Shown one piece after another: positions 1-9,827 of a stretch of 64,000 bases of DNA (the stretch's first letter is position 1; every line of letters begins with the position of its first letter). A program made the position numbers and the translations under genes. The stretch covers positions 620,001 to 684,000 of the forward strand of contig VJWM01000063.1 of NCBI GenBank assembly GCA_010909165.1, in the 5' to 3' direction. The notes under the pieces are model-generated. The model saw only the letters and a program-made list of their open reading frames with translations. It made no database searches and had not been told where the DNA came from. The DNA is from Anthoceros angustus (Eukaryota > Streptophyta > Anthocerotopsida > Anthocerotales > Anthocerotaceae).

Positions 1-83
1 AACCCAGCATCTTCATTCTCTTCCTCTCACGGAATCATCAAAGGTTGGGGCCAAGGATGCCCACGGCATCAAAATGCCTGCTT

Positions 84-3000
84 TGTGGGCCCGGGTCTTT
101 CAGCGATGGCGGTAGGGGCGCCTTCACAATCCGTGTCGTTGTAGGAAGAAGTCCGTTCCCAAGGGAATGATAGGCTCGTTTACAGCGTTTGTGATTCTTA
201 CCGTCCTTAGCGCTCGTTCGGCCTCAACACACACATACTAACTACTCACAACGTTCACCGTCTGGGCCGGTATGGCCAAGCGTTTGAGACCCGTTCGGCG
301 TCGTATCGTTCACATCCGTCCCTCACATCGGTCCTTTCCTCTCTCCCCTCGCTACACTCTTGGTCTTAGAAAAGGCCAGATTCTGATCGGACCTCCTCGT
401 CGTTCATGGGCCTCTCCGTCCGGCTCTACCGCCCTCCGGAGTTCCTCCGGCTCACGTTCAGTCCGTTCGGTCGGCGCGGCTCGGGGCGAGCCGATCGATC
501 ACCCTTCCACACACACACACAGCGTTAGTCGTCACACGGGACCTTGATCAATCTCCCGGGCTCGTGCACCTTTCGGTGACTCGGGACTCACGTTAGCAAG
601 AAGACTCACAAAGGTGCAAAGCGGCATCAACACCAAGAGAAAGATGCTTTACTAGGCGACCTCGGCCCTCTTATCTGCGCCCAAGCGGCGTCTTTATTAC
701 CCCTATTACGTGCTTCGGTATACCCTAATCGGCCCTACCATCCTCCCCTATCTCCTTGCCGGCATTTGGGAAGGTCACAGGCCCGCCTCGGAATGGGTGG
801 TCAATCCCGTCACAGCGGTTGTGGTCGCAATCGGATGATCCGTGGCGGGCCTCCTCTCTCCGGAATCACAGCCGGGTTGGGCTCGTCGTCGACCCGCCGT
901 TACCACGTCATCCTCCCTGGCCTCCCCAGGTCGCCGGTGGGGCCACCTATCTGCTCCCCTAGCGTAAGTCGAAGGGGCTCCTCCTTCTTGCCGATCCGGT
1001 CCTCGAGGTCTGTCTCGACTCACAGACTTGAGTCCGGCTTATTCACAGGTCGGCCCTGGGTCACCTTGTCTGCAGGTCCGGACCTCGGTCGGACTTATTA
1101 GGGGTCCGGACTTGAGTCGGACTTATTAGTCCGGACTTGAGTCCTCCCTCTGAGGTCCGGACAAAGTCGGACTCCACCAGGTTTCCTCCCTCAGGACTCC
1201 TCAGTGGCTCTCCTCGAAGTCCTCCATTTCCCGATCGCCCGGTGACTCCCGTTGGCCCCTCCTTCCATGGTGAGGTGCGGGGTGCTTACCTCGATCGCAT
1301 CCGCTCCCTCGTTACGCTCCTCTGCTCCTCTCCGCGCTCCGTCATCTCAAGCAGGGGCCACTAGGGTCCCTGTCTTTGTCCCGTGGCCTTCATCTCCTTA
1401 GGCCTTCCGGTCCGTCCGTTTGCGGTGAGGGTTCTCGGAGCTCGGCGTGGTAATAGGCAAAGTCAGATCGACTTGTTGAATTGCCTCTTCCACGTGTGCG
1501 GGCACCGATACTCCCTCGCCATAAGTGTTGAGGGCGTCTTTGCTCGGCTTGTTGGGCCACCTCTCCCCAGTTGGTGGGCCGGTATCGCGAGGCTACAAGG
1601 CGGCCTCGGTCACCTCCTGCATTGCCCTGTTGCTCCACTCCGGCTCCGTCGTTTCCTCTCCATTGCCGACTTACCGCCATAGCGCGGCGTTCCCTTCCTT
1701 TCTCGGTGGACGGCTTCTTTTGCTTCCGTGCTCGCGCTCCTCCGTTCATTACGGCCTTTAGCTCATGACTCCCTCTCCAGGGTCGGATACCTCCGTCAGG
1801 CTCCGGACTTCCTCCGGCTCATGCAGCAGCAGCGTCCAACTCCTTGGATAGTCGCCGATTTTCCTCCGTCTTGAGAAGGAGGCACTCTATTTCGTGCTCG
1901 AGTCGTGGATTCTCGTTGAGAATCACTGCTCAAGCGCATCTTGGGTTGTAGCTCAGGCGTGTCCTTCTTCCTCCATCTGCGCCTCTCCCTTCCTGCGGGT
2001 AGATCTCTATCTCGTCGGCCTCCATCTCCTCCTTTGGCCTTGCACCGCTCCATGGCCTCGGTTAGCCTCGGTGCTGTGACTCTCTCCACGGTTCGATCCG
2101 TCTGTAGTGATCCCGGTCGCTCTTCTTGCGACTTGAGCTCGCCGCCTTTACGGCCGCCCTTGGCGCTCTGGCCGGGCCCTCCGCCAGTCCAGCTCTGCTT
2201 GTGCCGGGCCTCTTCCGCCTCTGCTGCGCTTCCCTCGCACCAAGGTCCTCCGCCCGCGCTTGGCCTCCCAGGCTTGCTTGGTGTTCATGGTGAAGAACCT
2301 TAACGGTCCTTGAACGCGGGCCTCGCGCTCACCGGCGTTTCCCTTCCTCGATCCGGCGAGGACTCCGCCTTTCCTTTGCCCCTGGGCCTTCACTTGCTCT
2401 TGGGTTCCACCATCCTCCTCGGGTGGCCTCCACTTCACAGGTCTTCTCATGTGCAGAGACCCCAAAGCATTCCGTCCATGGCAGTGGCAGGACTCGCCGT
2501 GTTTCTTCCACGGCCTGGTGAGGCCCCACAAAGTCCGTAGTGGAGCCGGCATTTCTCGATCCGGAGGACCTCCATCTGCATGATCGGGAGTAAGTCCTGG
2601 GTTCTCGGACCTAATCGGGACCCTCGGGTCACAGTGGTGGTCAGAGTCTCACCCTCTTTGGCCCTCTTGGCCTCTAACTCCTTTGTGCCCTCTTTCTCAC
2701 AGGGCTCGGAGGAGGTGAGGGGTCGGGGAGCTCTTTTGCCCCTTCACAGGGGGCAGGGGCCGGCTCGAGGTGGGGCTGCCGGTGACCTCCACCGCCCCCG
2801 TCCCTTCTCCTCCTTACGCCTCTTGACCTCTTGCCACTCAGGTGGCGGGGGTATCGGCACCTTCGAGGTCTTTGCGTTGGTAAGCGGCACCGTCTTCGCC
2901 TCTTGACTCCCGTTGAGTTCGTCGGGGCTCGGCGGTCGTGGTTGTTGGCTTTGTCTGCCGGTCTTGCCGCCCTCCGGCATCGGCTCCCTCCTGTCTTGCT

Positions 3001-4378
3001 GCTCGGAGGGCACCAAAAGGAGGAAGGGAATCGCCTCCCAAACTTCCACAGGTGGTGAGGGGTTCGCTCAGGGCGTATGGAGTCAGGAATCCCTCGTCGT
3101 CCTCCCGAGTCGCTTGGTCTTGAAGGGCGACCCCCACCTCAGGCGCCCTTGCGCTCTACCCGGCGGGGCCTCCGGCCCGGGCGCCCGCTCAAGCTCTCCC
3201 TCCCAGAGCTCGAAATGTCCCCATACATGAATCGGTGTAGGTCGGCCCCGATGGCGAGGCTTCGCTCCTTAGCTTGCGTGCCTCTGGCCCGCAGGCGAAG
3301 ATAATCCTTCCCGGTCCTCTTCCCCGGGCGCATGCGAGAATACCAAGTTATCACCAAGGTGATCCACCTTGGTGGCGAGTTCAATGGACAATGATCCGGG
3401 CTACCGCCCTTACTCGGATCCGGCGGATCGGATATCAACCATCCGTTGGTTGTCGCTGCGTTCGAGCCTCGGCGTGGTGGCCCTATCTTCCGCCTTAAGG
3501 GGCTCGGCACGCCCCTTCTTCCTCCTTGGGCGGTTGTAGGCCATCCTCAAGGTCCATCGCCTCGGGTCCTCCGGAGGTTCTTGGATCGGACCTCCTTGTT
3601 GATCGCGCCGGCATCTTCGGGCAAACTCCGGACTAGAGTATTGTCAAAGGTCCGACCATTTGGAACACGTCCATGCCACTCCCCAATTCCCTGCTTCCTC
3701 CGGCCGGGCCCGTCCGGATAGCGCGGGTCACAATGTTGCGCTCCACGGTCCATGGCTCCCAGACTTCCGGCTTTTGGGTGCCATTGCTTTCTCCTCCTCT
3801 TGTTCTTTGGCTGGCGTCCCAGCACGATGTTCCTCCTTGCGCGTTCGTTGCTCCAACCTTGATGCGTGCGCTCTAAAAGTGGGCGCCCAAAAGAGCCGGA
3901 TTGCGGGCGCAAGGCTATGATTATGCGGGCTGCGTGAGACCTCCCTCCTTGGCGCTTGTGGAAGGCGGAAGGCGCCTCTTCGTTGTCGTGCGCGAGTGCG
4001 CACTCGACCCTCGCTTACTCGGCCTTCGCGCGCCGGGCGTGAATACTGCCTCGCCTGCAGGTTACGGTCTGACCTCTGCATGCGACCTCCACTCGGGGCC
4101 GTCCGTGGCGCCGCCTCGTGCATCCTCACGCCTCGCTCCTAGGTTACTTTCACTGGCGTACTTATCCTATTTTGACTGGGTGGGTTCGGACTTATCCGTT
4201 ACTCGGCGTGGTCGGGGCTTGCCATAGTGGTCAGGGGTCCGTTGTTCACTCCGAGTCGGAGTATACTCCGAGCCTCGTCCGGCGCTACCCCAATTTATTC
4301 CTCCTTTTCCGCCTTATTTATCCTTCAATCCTAAAAAGCGAAACCCTACTTATTTAACTCCCGAGTGCATAGCCCACA
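84..4378 (-). repeat. 3' LTR of the full-length gypsy element (about 4.3 kb)
   Basis: This copy begins TGTGGGC at 84 and ends AGCCCACA at 4378, collinear with the 5' LTR at 9828-14105. Differences are mostly short indels spread over the whole length. Sense frames at 3139-3510 and 3547-3912 (minus) match frames in the other LTR copies. The polypurine tract lies immediately outside its inner end, which supports assignment as the 3' LTR. Confidence 0.85.
3352..3374. repeat. Conserved LTR hairpin, 3' LTR
   Basis: A perfect inverted repeat has arms CACCAAGGTG and CACCTTGGTG separated by ATC. It lies about 1 kb from the outer LTR boundary. The same structure occurs at 13054-13076, 36823-36845 and 57839-57861. 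Confidence 0.8.
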
Positions 4379-4672
4379 TACTCCCTTCTCATCATTGGCG
4401 TCTCGCCAACACTATACTTCTTCACCACCCGTTTCACCCGAGTGGGCGACTCTCCATCTAGCGTGGCGGACCCGTTGTCATATACTTGCACCACTTGATG
4501 CGGACCCATCCATCTCGGTGAAGTTTGCACGGAAAATGCATGTATGACTATCATAAAGGAGGGCGGTCCCTTCCTTTACATACTCTGATTCCATGATCGT
4601 GATCGTGCCAAATCTTTTGGTTTTACCAGCTGCATCTTGGTGAGCTTCTTCTGTCCTCATGTCTTTGAACAA
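4354..4672 (-). pseudogene. pol: Pol C-terminal tail after integrase
   Basis: Minus frames at 4478-4672 and 4354-4554 contain KTKRFGTITIMESEYV, LLYDSH, GPHQVVQVYDNGSATLDGE and RVKKYS. The GPxxVxxVxxNGxxxLxxLxG pattern is typical of the region after integrase in plant gypsy elements. It ends within a few bases of the polypurine tract, so this is the 3' end of pol. It is broken by at least one frameshift. Confidence 0.7.
4379..4396 (-). other. Polypurine tract (PPT)
   Basis: On the minus strand a purine run GAGAAGGGAG lies directly before the TGTGGGC start of the 3' LTR. In LTR retrotransposons this site primes plus-strand DNA synthesis. The position is exactly as expected for a minus-strand element. 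Confidence 0.65.
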
Positions 4673-4699
4673 ACCCCAAAGTCGCTCGTGGCTTTCCTC

Positions 4700-5322
4700 C
4701 TCTGTGTCTCCCTTCCATCATTACTCGAAAAGTGGGCACTTCAAACTCTCGGCATTACGGGAGAGTGTCGTAGGTCAAGTAAGGGTCCGTTGTGTGGTCA
4801 CCTTCTCTGCTGTCCGGGCATACAGTCGGATGGCGGCTTAGTATCCGATCATGGGCGTAGTTCCTTGAGTTTATTCGAATCCTGCGGATGAGCCCATTTG
4901 TCTTCTCTGTCACCCATTGGCCTTAGGATTGTAGGGTGCCGTCTTGCGATGATTGATGCGAAAAATCTGTCATGGCACCACATCATTAAGGAAATGGGTT
5001 CCCCTATCACTTACCAAGCTACGGACATCCGTGCGGGTTATGATGTTCTCGTCACGAATTTGGCCACGGTATTTGAGTCCGTTCTTGTCGCCGCCTCTAC
5101 CCACAGTGCGGTGGTCGTTGCCACGGGATGTATCTCCTTTGTGTGTGTCTTGTCGTGGTGTATGGGTCCAACAAAGTCAATACCCCACTTTTGAAGGTGC
5201 GGTGCCAATATCGGTACTAGCGGCCCTTTGTGTCGTCGGGGTTGGCTTTCCGATCCGTGACAAGCATCACACTTCTTAAGCGGTGGGTGTCCCCATACAT
5301 TGTTGGCCACGATCCGCTTCAA
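4700..5322 (-). pseudogene. pol: Integrase of gypsy pol
   Basis: The frame at 5038-5322 shows the zinc-finger end CDACHGS followed by GPLVPILAPHLQKWGIDFVG, holding the first catalytic Asp, and later WVEAATRTDSNTVAKF. In an adjacent frame the second Asp block reads SDRGTHFLND (SDRGTHF at about 4991-5011). A YNPKANG block follows with a TEKT-like Glu near 4900. All three parts of the D,D-E core are therefore visible, but not in one frame. The enzyme would insert element DNA into the genome. Confidence 0.8.
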
Positions 5323-5619
5323 AATCTTTTGGTGGTGACTGTCTTTTTAGTGTCCTCCCCAATCCTTCGTGCATTCCCAGCAGCTCCTGTCTGCGGTTGC
5401 AAGTACCTTCTACTCCGTCCCCTAATTTGAACACACACCGTTGTACATTACGAAGGGTCGAGCATAGTGCACGAATGCCTCCCTCCACAGTCGATTTTGG
5501 GAAGCTCCATTCCCGTGCGCTCCTTTCTTCGTGGGTCGGACGGTGAGACCCTCCCTTCACGCTAAGGCTGCGGTTCTCGTAGCTTGGGGTTGGTCTGGGC
5601 TCCTCCGGTTGTACTTACT

Positions 5620-5990
5620 GCGGCAACCAATGTCTCATCCGGAGCGCATCTTCACGATCTCTCAACACTGCTCTGTTTTCAATCGTGAAATGCATTTTGG
5701 TCTTTGTCTTGTTTCCACGTGAACTCCTGCGGCAACAATATCCACCTTGCTATCCGTCCGGACAGTCCGCCTTATTCACGGATGCTTGATGCAAAGTGGT
5801 CTACATAGAACACAAACTCCTGTAGTAGTAGTGTCGAATTTCTTGGCATATACCATACCCGGTGCTTGGCTCTGTAGTTGTGTATTTTCGTTCGCGTGGG
5901 TGGTGTCGTCCGGTAGTATACGGGATAATCCACGCTTTGTCATCTCGGCACTACTCCGATAGCAAAGCGGACATCTACATACACATTTGC
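5620..5990 (-). pseudogene. pol: RNase H region of gypsy pol
   Basis: A minus reading frame gives FVFYVDHFASS followed by LSGRIARWILLPQEF. This matches the end of gypsy RNase H domains (a VxTDHxALxxL-type block, then GRIARWxxxLQEF). Position between RT and integrase fits. Stops are present. The domain would remove the RNA strand of the RNA-DNA hybrid. Confidence 0.65.
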
Positions 5991-6790
5991 TCATCCGGTC
6001 CTCTTAGGGCGGTGCTTACCAAGGTGTTACATAAATCCGAAGGCCTCCTCTCGCTCCACGTGACCCGGTCCAAACCTCCTCCTTCATGATGGTTACACAA
6101 GCGCCCTCTTAAAGTCCTTAATAAACCGTGGTATCCCACCATTCGAAACCTCTCGGCTCCTTTAGGTTCGTGTGGTGGAGGCGGATGACCGGACCTTGTC
6201 TGGTCCACCTCGATTCCAGTGTCCGAAAGATTCCCTCCGTCATTCCAAAGTAGCATTTCTCGGGTGTAGGCTCAATTGAGTCTCCGGCTCAAGCACCTTC
6301 TTAGATGCCCAAGGTGTTTGTCCTGCTCCCCATGCACACAAAATCATCCAGAATATCTCCATGAAGTCCCTCGAAGTCACGGAAGGCGTTGGTCACCATT
6401 GCATGAGCGACCACAGGCGCTCGGTCATCCCAAAGGCACTTCTCTTGTAGGCAAGCGTACACTCCGTAGTGAAGGTCGTCTTGTCGGTCAGACTCCCTTA
6501 GGTGCAATTGGTTATATCCGGAGTAGCCATCCGGAAGGAGTAAGTAGTCCGTCCACCACCTTGTCAAAATGTCGTCTCTGAATGGCATCGGAAGTGGTCC
6601 TTCTCGTTCGTTGAGCTTCCTCCAATCTTGGCATACCGAATTTGTCTGGTTTCTTGGGAACCACCACAATCGGTAGCGACCCACTTTATTGTGATGGGGA
6701 AAATGATGTCTGCCTCCGGTACTTATCAAGGACCTCCTTCACCTTGATCGAATACTTGGGGTTGAGCTTGTATTGTCCAGTTGATGGCAC
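5990..6790 (-). pseudogene. pol: Reverse transcriptase of gypsy pol
   Basis: The frame at 6301-6729 contains CQDWRKLNE, PMPFRDDIL and DGYSGYNQLHL, which match the conserved blocks of Ty3/gypsy reverse transcriptases. It ends with ILDDF (about 6341-6352), corresponding to the catalytic xxDD box. Upstream in another frame is VVVPKKPDKFG, the usual lead-in. Downstream (5975-6256, minus) is thumb/connection-like sequence ending near RNase H. At least three frameshifts interrupt it, so it is inactive. The enzyme would copy element RNA into DNA within virus-like particles. Confidence 0.85.
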
Positions 6791-7097
6791 CGCTCGGCAA
6801 ATCGATCTTATGCTCTCCCACTTCTTGAATGCCCTTCATGTCCGTGACCTTGAGCGAACACCTCATAAAACTCCCAGCTTTAGTCCTTCCTTGGTCAGGA
6901 GGCATGCCTTTCTTAAACTTGAATTTGCTGGCGGACCTCCACTTCTTCCACGTCGTCCGGGTTCACCGTCTCCGTTCGTCTTTGCCTCATTGCGTCAAAC
7001 CCTCGTCCTCCTCTCGGGATCGTCCTCTCGCATCCCCATTCTCTGAAGAGCTCGTCGGAGGTGAATCGTGTTACTCCTTGATGTCACTTTTCCTTGG

Positions 7098-7678
7098 TCA
7101 CTCTTGTTTCTCTCCCCTTGTCTTTGGTCCGACCTCCTCTTCACTTCCTTCCTCCGGCCCGTTGTGGCGTTTGAAAACAATCAACCACTTCGCCAAAGGC
7201 ATCCAGTAGTCCATCTCCTCCTCGGACCCGGATCTTGGCGAAAGTCGCCTCCTCGGAGCTATCTTGTTTCGCCCATTGGAGTCCTCAGAGGTATACCCGG
7301 TAGTGCTCACGGTTTCCCCACAATAGGTGTCCTTGCTCCGGTGATAGCAACCCTCCTTCTTAGGGTCCCAGTCCACGGCTTGAAGTGAATCTCCTTCCTT
7401 CCAAAGTGTAGCTTTATGCAGGCCAACGACCATGGCCCAACACCTCATACCCTAATGGTCCCGGTTTGATCACAACAAAATCCGGTTTGTAGGGTGCCGG
7501 CTATGGTGGCCAAGACTCGGTTAACTCCCGGATCTCTTCTTGACATATACGCCATTCTCGAGTCTTCGTTGAGGTTGAAGGATGTGAAGCCCAATTTTCG
7601 TGGCTTGTGATGAGGTTGACTCGGACCCGTGTCAGCAGTACATCCTTGATGATACATCCAATCTCCACTTTGGCCCAC
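7098..7678 (-). pseudogene. pol: Aspartic protease region of gypsy pol
   Basis: Two minus frames overlap here (7445-7678 and 7098-7448). The upstream one contains a region with DPGVNRVLATIAG and, across a frameshift, text resembling the xxLLGRPWL motif that usually follows a retroviral-type protease. The classical DTG/DSG triad is not clear. The call therefore rests mainly on position between Gag and RT. Confidence 0.4.
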
Positions 7679-7841
7679 AGGTCGTATGGGACACCACCCT
7701 CACTTCCATGCTACCCTTCACGGCTTTGGTGCTCATGGGGGTTTCCTAACGGCCAGCCGGACCTCTTGTCGGTATTTGGGTTATCCTCGGTATCGAAAGG
7801 ACACAAGGTGCTGATTCATCATCGGTCACATTAAAAGGCTT

Positions 7842-9293
7842 CTACCCCAATCGAGGATCCTGCTGCGTCCTCATCCTCTCCCGGTCACTTGTTACGGTAT
7901 TCTCCGGATGCTTGCGCATTTCCTCCTGCAACATCTCGGTCACCTCCGGACTACGTCCGTGGAAGCTAACGTCGTGTCGCGGGAGGCCGTTCTTCTCTGT
8001 CGGAGAACTTCCTTGGGTAATCCCTCCGTGAGCTGCCGTCCAGCCCTCCTTCATCGGTCGGATCCTCTGCTTTGGTATTTCCGTTTGATTGCCTTCCTCG
8101 GCGTCGTGGCCTTCCTCGATCTTGTTCTTCTGGCGCCTTTCTCGTCGCTCCTTCCTTGACTCGGTAGACACCTCAAGATTTCCACGACTCCCTTCCTTTC
8201 CACCCCACCGTACCTTCTTGTTCTTTTCCATCTCGCGTACCTCAGAATCTCTTCCCACTCCATGAGCATCTTGACTTGTCAGTACGGTCTTAGGAGGTGG
8301 CGTTGGTGGTCGGGGTTCTCCGCTTGGTGTGGCATATCGTCCGTCCTTGCGGGGTTGGGACATAGCGTCTTGCCATCTTGCTGCGATCGCCCTGTAGCTC
8401 GAAGTCCCCATTACCACCTGCCTCGTTGCGGACAGCGTTGGAGTAATGGCGGATTCCAGTTCCAACGGACCACGGCCGTCGGAGGATACGAAGGGCTCCC
8501 ATGCGGTCTTTGCATCGGTGGGGCCCGTTGTGATGGACCTCCGGTTGGCGGATACATGGTTTTGGGATATCGCGGCCCGGAGGGCTTCACATGCACGATA
8601 GGCCTCTTCCCATTGCTCCTCGGCCTCCTCCTCGTATTCGTAGTCCACTTGATGCACCGGCCTTGAGGCGGTTGGACTTCGAATGGCGTGTTCTTGGCAC
8701 ACGGATCGTTCGCCGTGGTCGGTGTTTTCCGCGCTCTCGGTCCTTAACACAGTTTATCGCGGGTCCTCTACTCTCTTTATCACTTTTCCGGTCCTCCGGA
8801 CACTGCTACCTCCTTTGAGTCGGGTCCGTGAGCTTCTCGGACCGGTCTTGGTGTCACCACCTCCTTCTTACCACCACTTCTTTTTAGCGGGGCTTCTTGC
8901 TCTTCTTCTTGCGGGATACTCTTCCTCGCTAGAGACCTCCGTCTCTTCTTGGACTGCTCCTCCTCAGACACCTCGATTGGTCTTCCTCCTCCTCGAAGAC
9001 TCTTCCTCCTCAGTCGAACCCGTTTCTTCTTCTTCTTCTTGCCTCCTTGATTTCTTTATCCTCGATGTAGCGATTCCTCGTAGTTTTCGGCCGCTCGACC
9101 GCCTTGCCCACGTCCTTCTCGGCGGCGGCGTGCGGCCATGGGTTTGGCTAGACCGGCGCGAACCACCGTCGCTTGCATCGTGGTATGGGTTGGATCCTGC
9201 GATCCCTCGGGCATAGAACCGCTCGATGTCTGAGCCCGGCTTCTCCTTCTTCCCTCGCTTGATTTTCCAACTTTGATAATACATACCCCTCAC
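7842..9293 (-). pseudogene. gag: gag C-terminal/linker region, charged
   Basis: Three successive minus frames (8964-9293, 8780-8971, 7842-8750) are rich in Glu, Arg and Lys, and the last is open for 302 codons. They contain runs such as EEEEE and an EAYRACEALRAAI helix-like stretch. Position between the capsid-like part and the protease suggests the Gag C-terminus or Gag-Pol linker. No CCHC zinc knuckle was found, so nucleocapsid function cannot be shown. The 302-codon frame is the longest open frame in the internal region. Confidence 0.5.
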
Positions 9294-9312
9294 AGTGATC
9301 CTCGAAACCGTT

Positions 9313-9770
9313 CTAAGAAGGCATTTTCAAAGCTTCAAGCGAGGCGGGTGGGGCATTCTCCGGTGGTCGGTACTTTCTCCGATACCATTGAGCGGTTCCT
9401 CGGAGAACCCCTTGGAAAATTTGGATGAGCTGTCGACTCCCTCTCCGTTGAAGTTGGCTTTGGACATGAAGTCCTCCACAAAGGTCTCGCATCCGCTCCT
9501 TCTTCCCTCCGAATATAGATGCGCTTGTTTGGTCGGTAGGGGCCATGGCTGCGCCATCGATTGGGTTAGGCGTGTCCTACCTTCTTCCGTTGGCGTCCCT
9601 TGTACCCGTGCTGTCTTGGTCGAAATTCGACCACGTTCTCCCTCCTCGATCGGCGGTGCTCTCTCGTTGGGTTTGGCGTCTCTCTCTCCACTCGGAGAGC
9701 ACACGAGGTGACCACGTCCGATCCTCTGACAGTTCACTCTTGGACCGTCGCTCGACCGCCACGCATTCAC
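9313..9770 (-). pseudogene. gag: gag capsid-like region of the gypsy element
   Basis: Two overlapping minus frames carry what looks like one continuous protein split by frameshifts. The first contains FVEDFMSKANFNGEG; the second continues with QLIQIFQGVLRGTAQWYRR and ASLEALK. A plant gypsy Gag core of this style (an AWxxF-like region with helices and a W before a basic patch) forms the capsid that packages the RNA. The region starts just inside the PBS, as expected. Stops and indels make it non-functional. Confidence 0.6.
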
Positions 9771-9804
9771 TTACCTTCTCTTCCTAAGGGGCGCACTGCA
9801 CCAC

Positions 9805-9824
9805 GATTTCATTCCCGGGCGCCA
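9805..9824 (-). other. Primer-binding site (PBS)
   Basis: On the minus strand, three bases after the LTR end (CCACA), the sequence reads TGGCGCCCGGGAATGA. A TGG start complementary to a tRNA CCA end is the hallmark of a PBS. TGGCGCC starts are common in Athila/Tat-type elements. The tRNA used was not assigned. Confidence 0.65.
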
Positions 9825-9827
9825 AAA

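Noticed and set aside
2148-2552. A 134-codon minus frame and its plus-strand shadows as separate genes
   Set aside because: They lie wholly inside an LTR, change frame between copies and show no domain; they were treated as part of the LTR.
272-4227. Dozens of overlapping open frames of 60-140 codons on both strands in the LTRs
   Set aside because: GC-rich sequence gives few stops, so most are chance frames. Only those shared in phase between LTR copies were mentioned.
8990-9050. CTT/CTC-rich runs as a microsatellite
   Set aside because: The run is short and irregular and reads as Glu/Lys codons of the gag linker on the minus strand.
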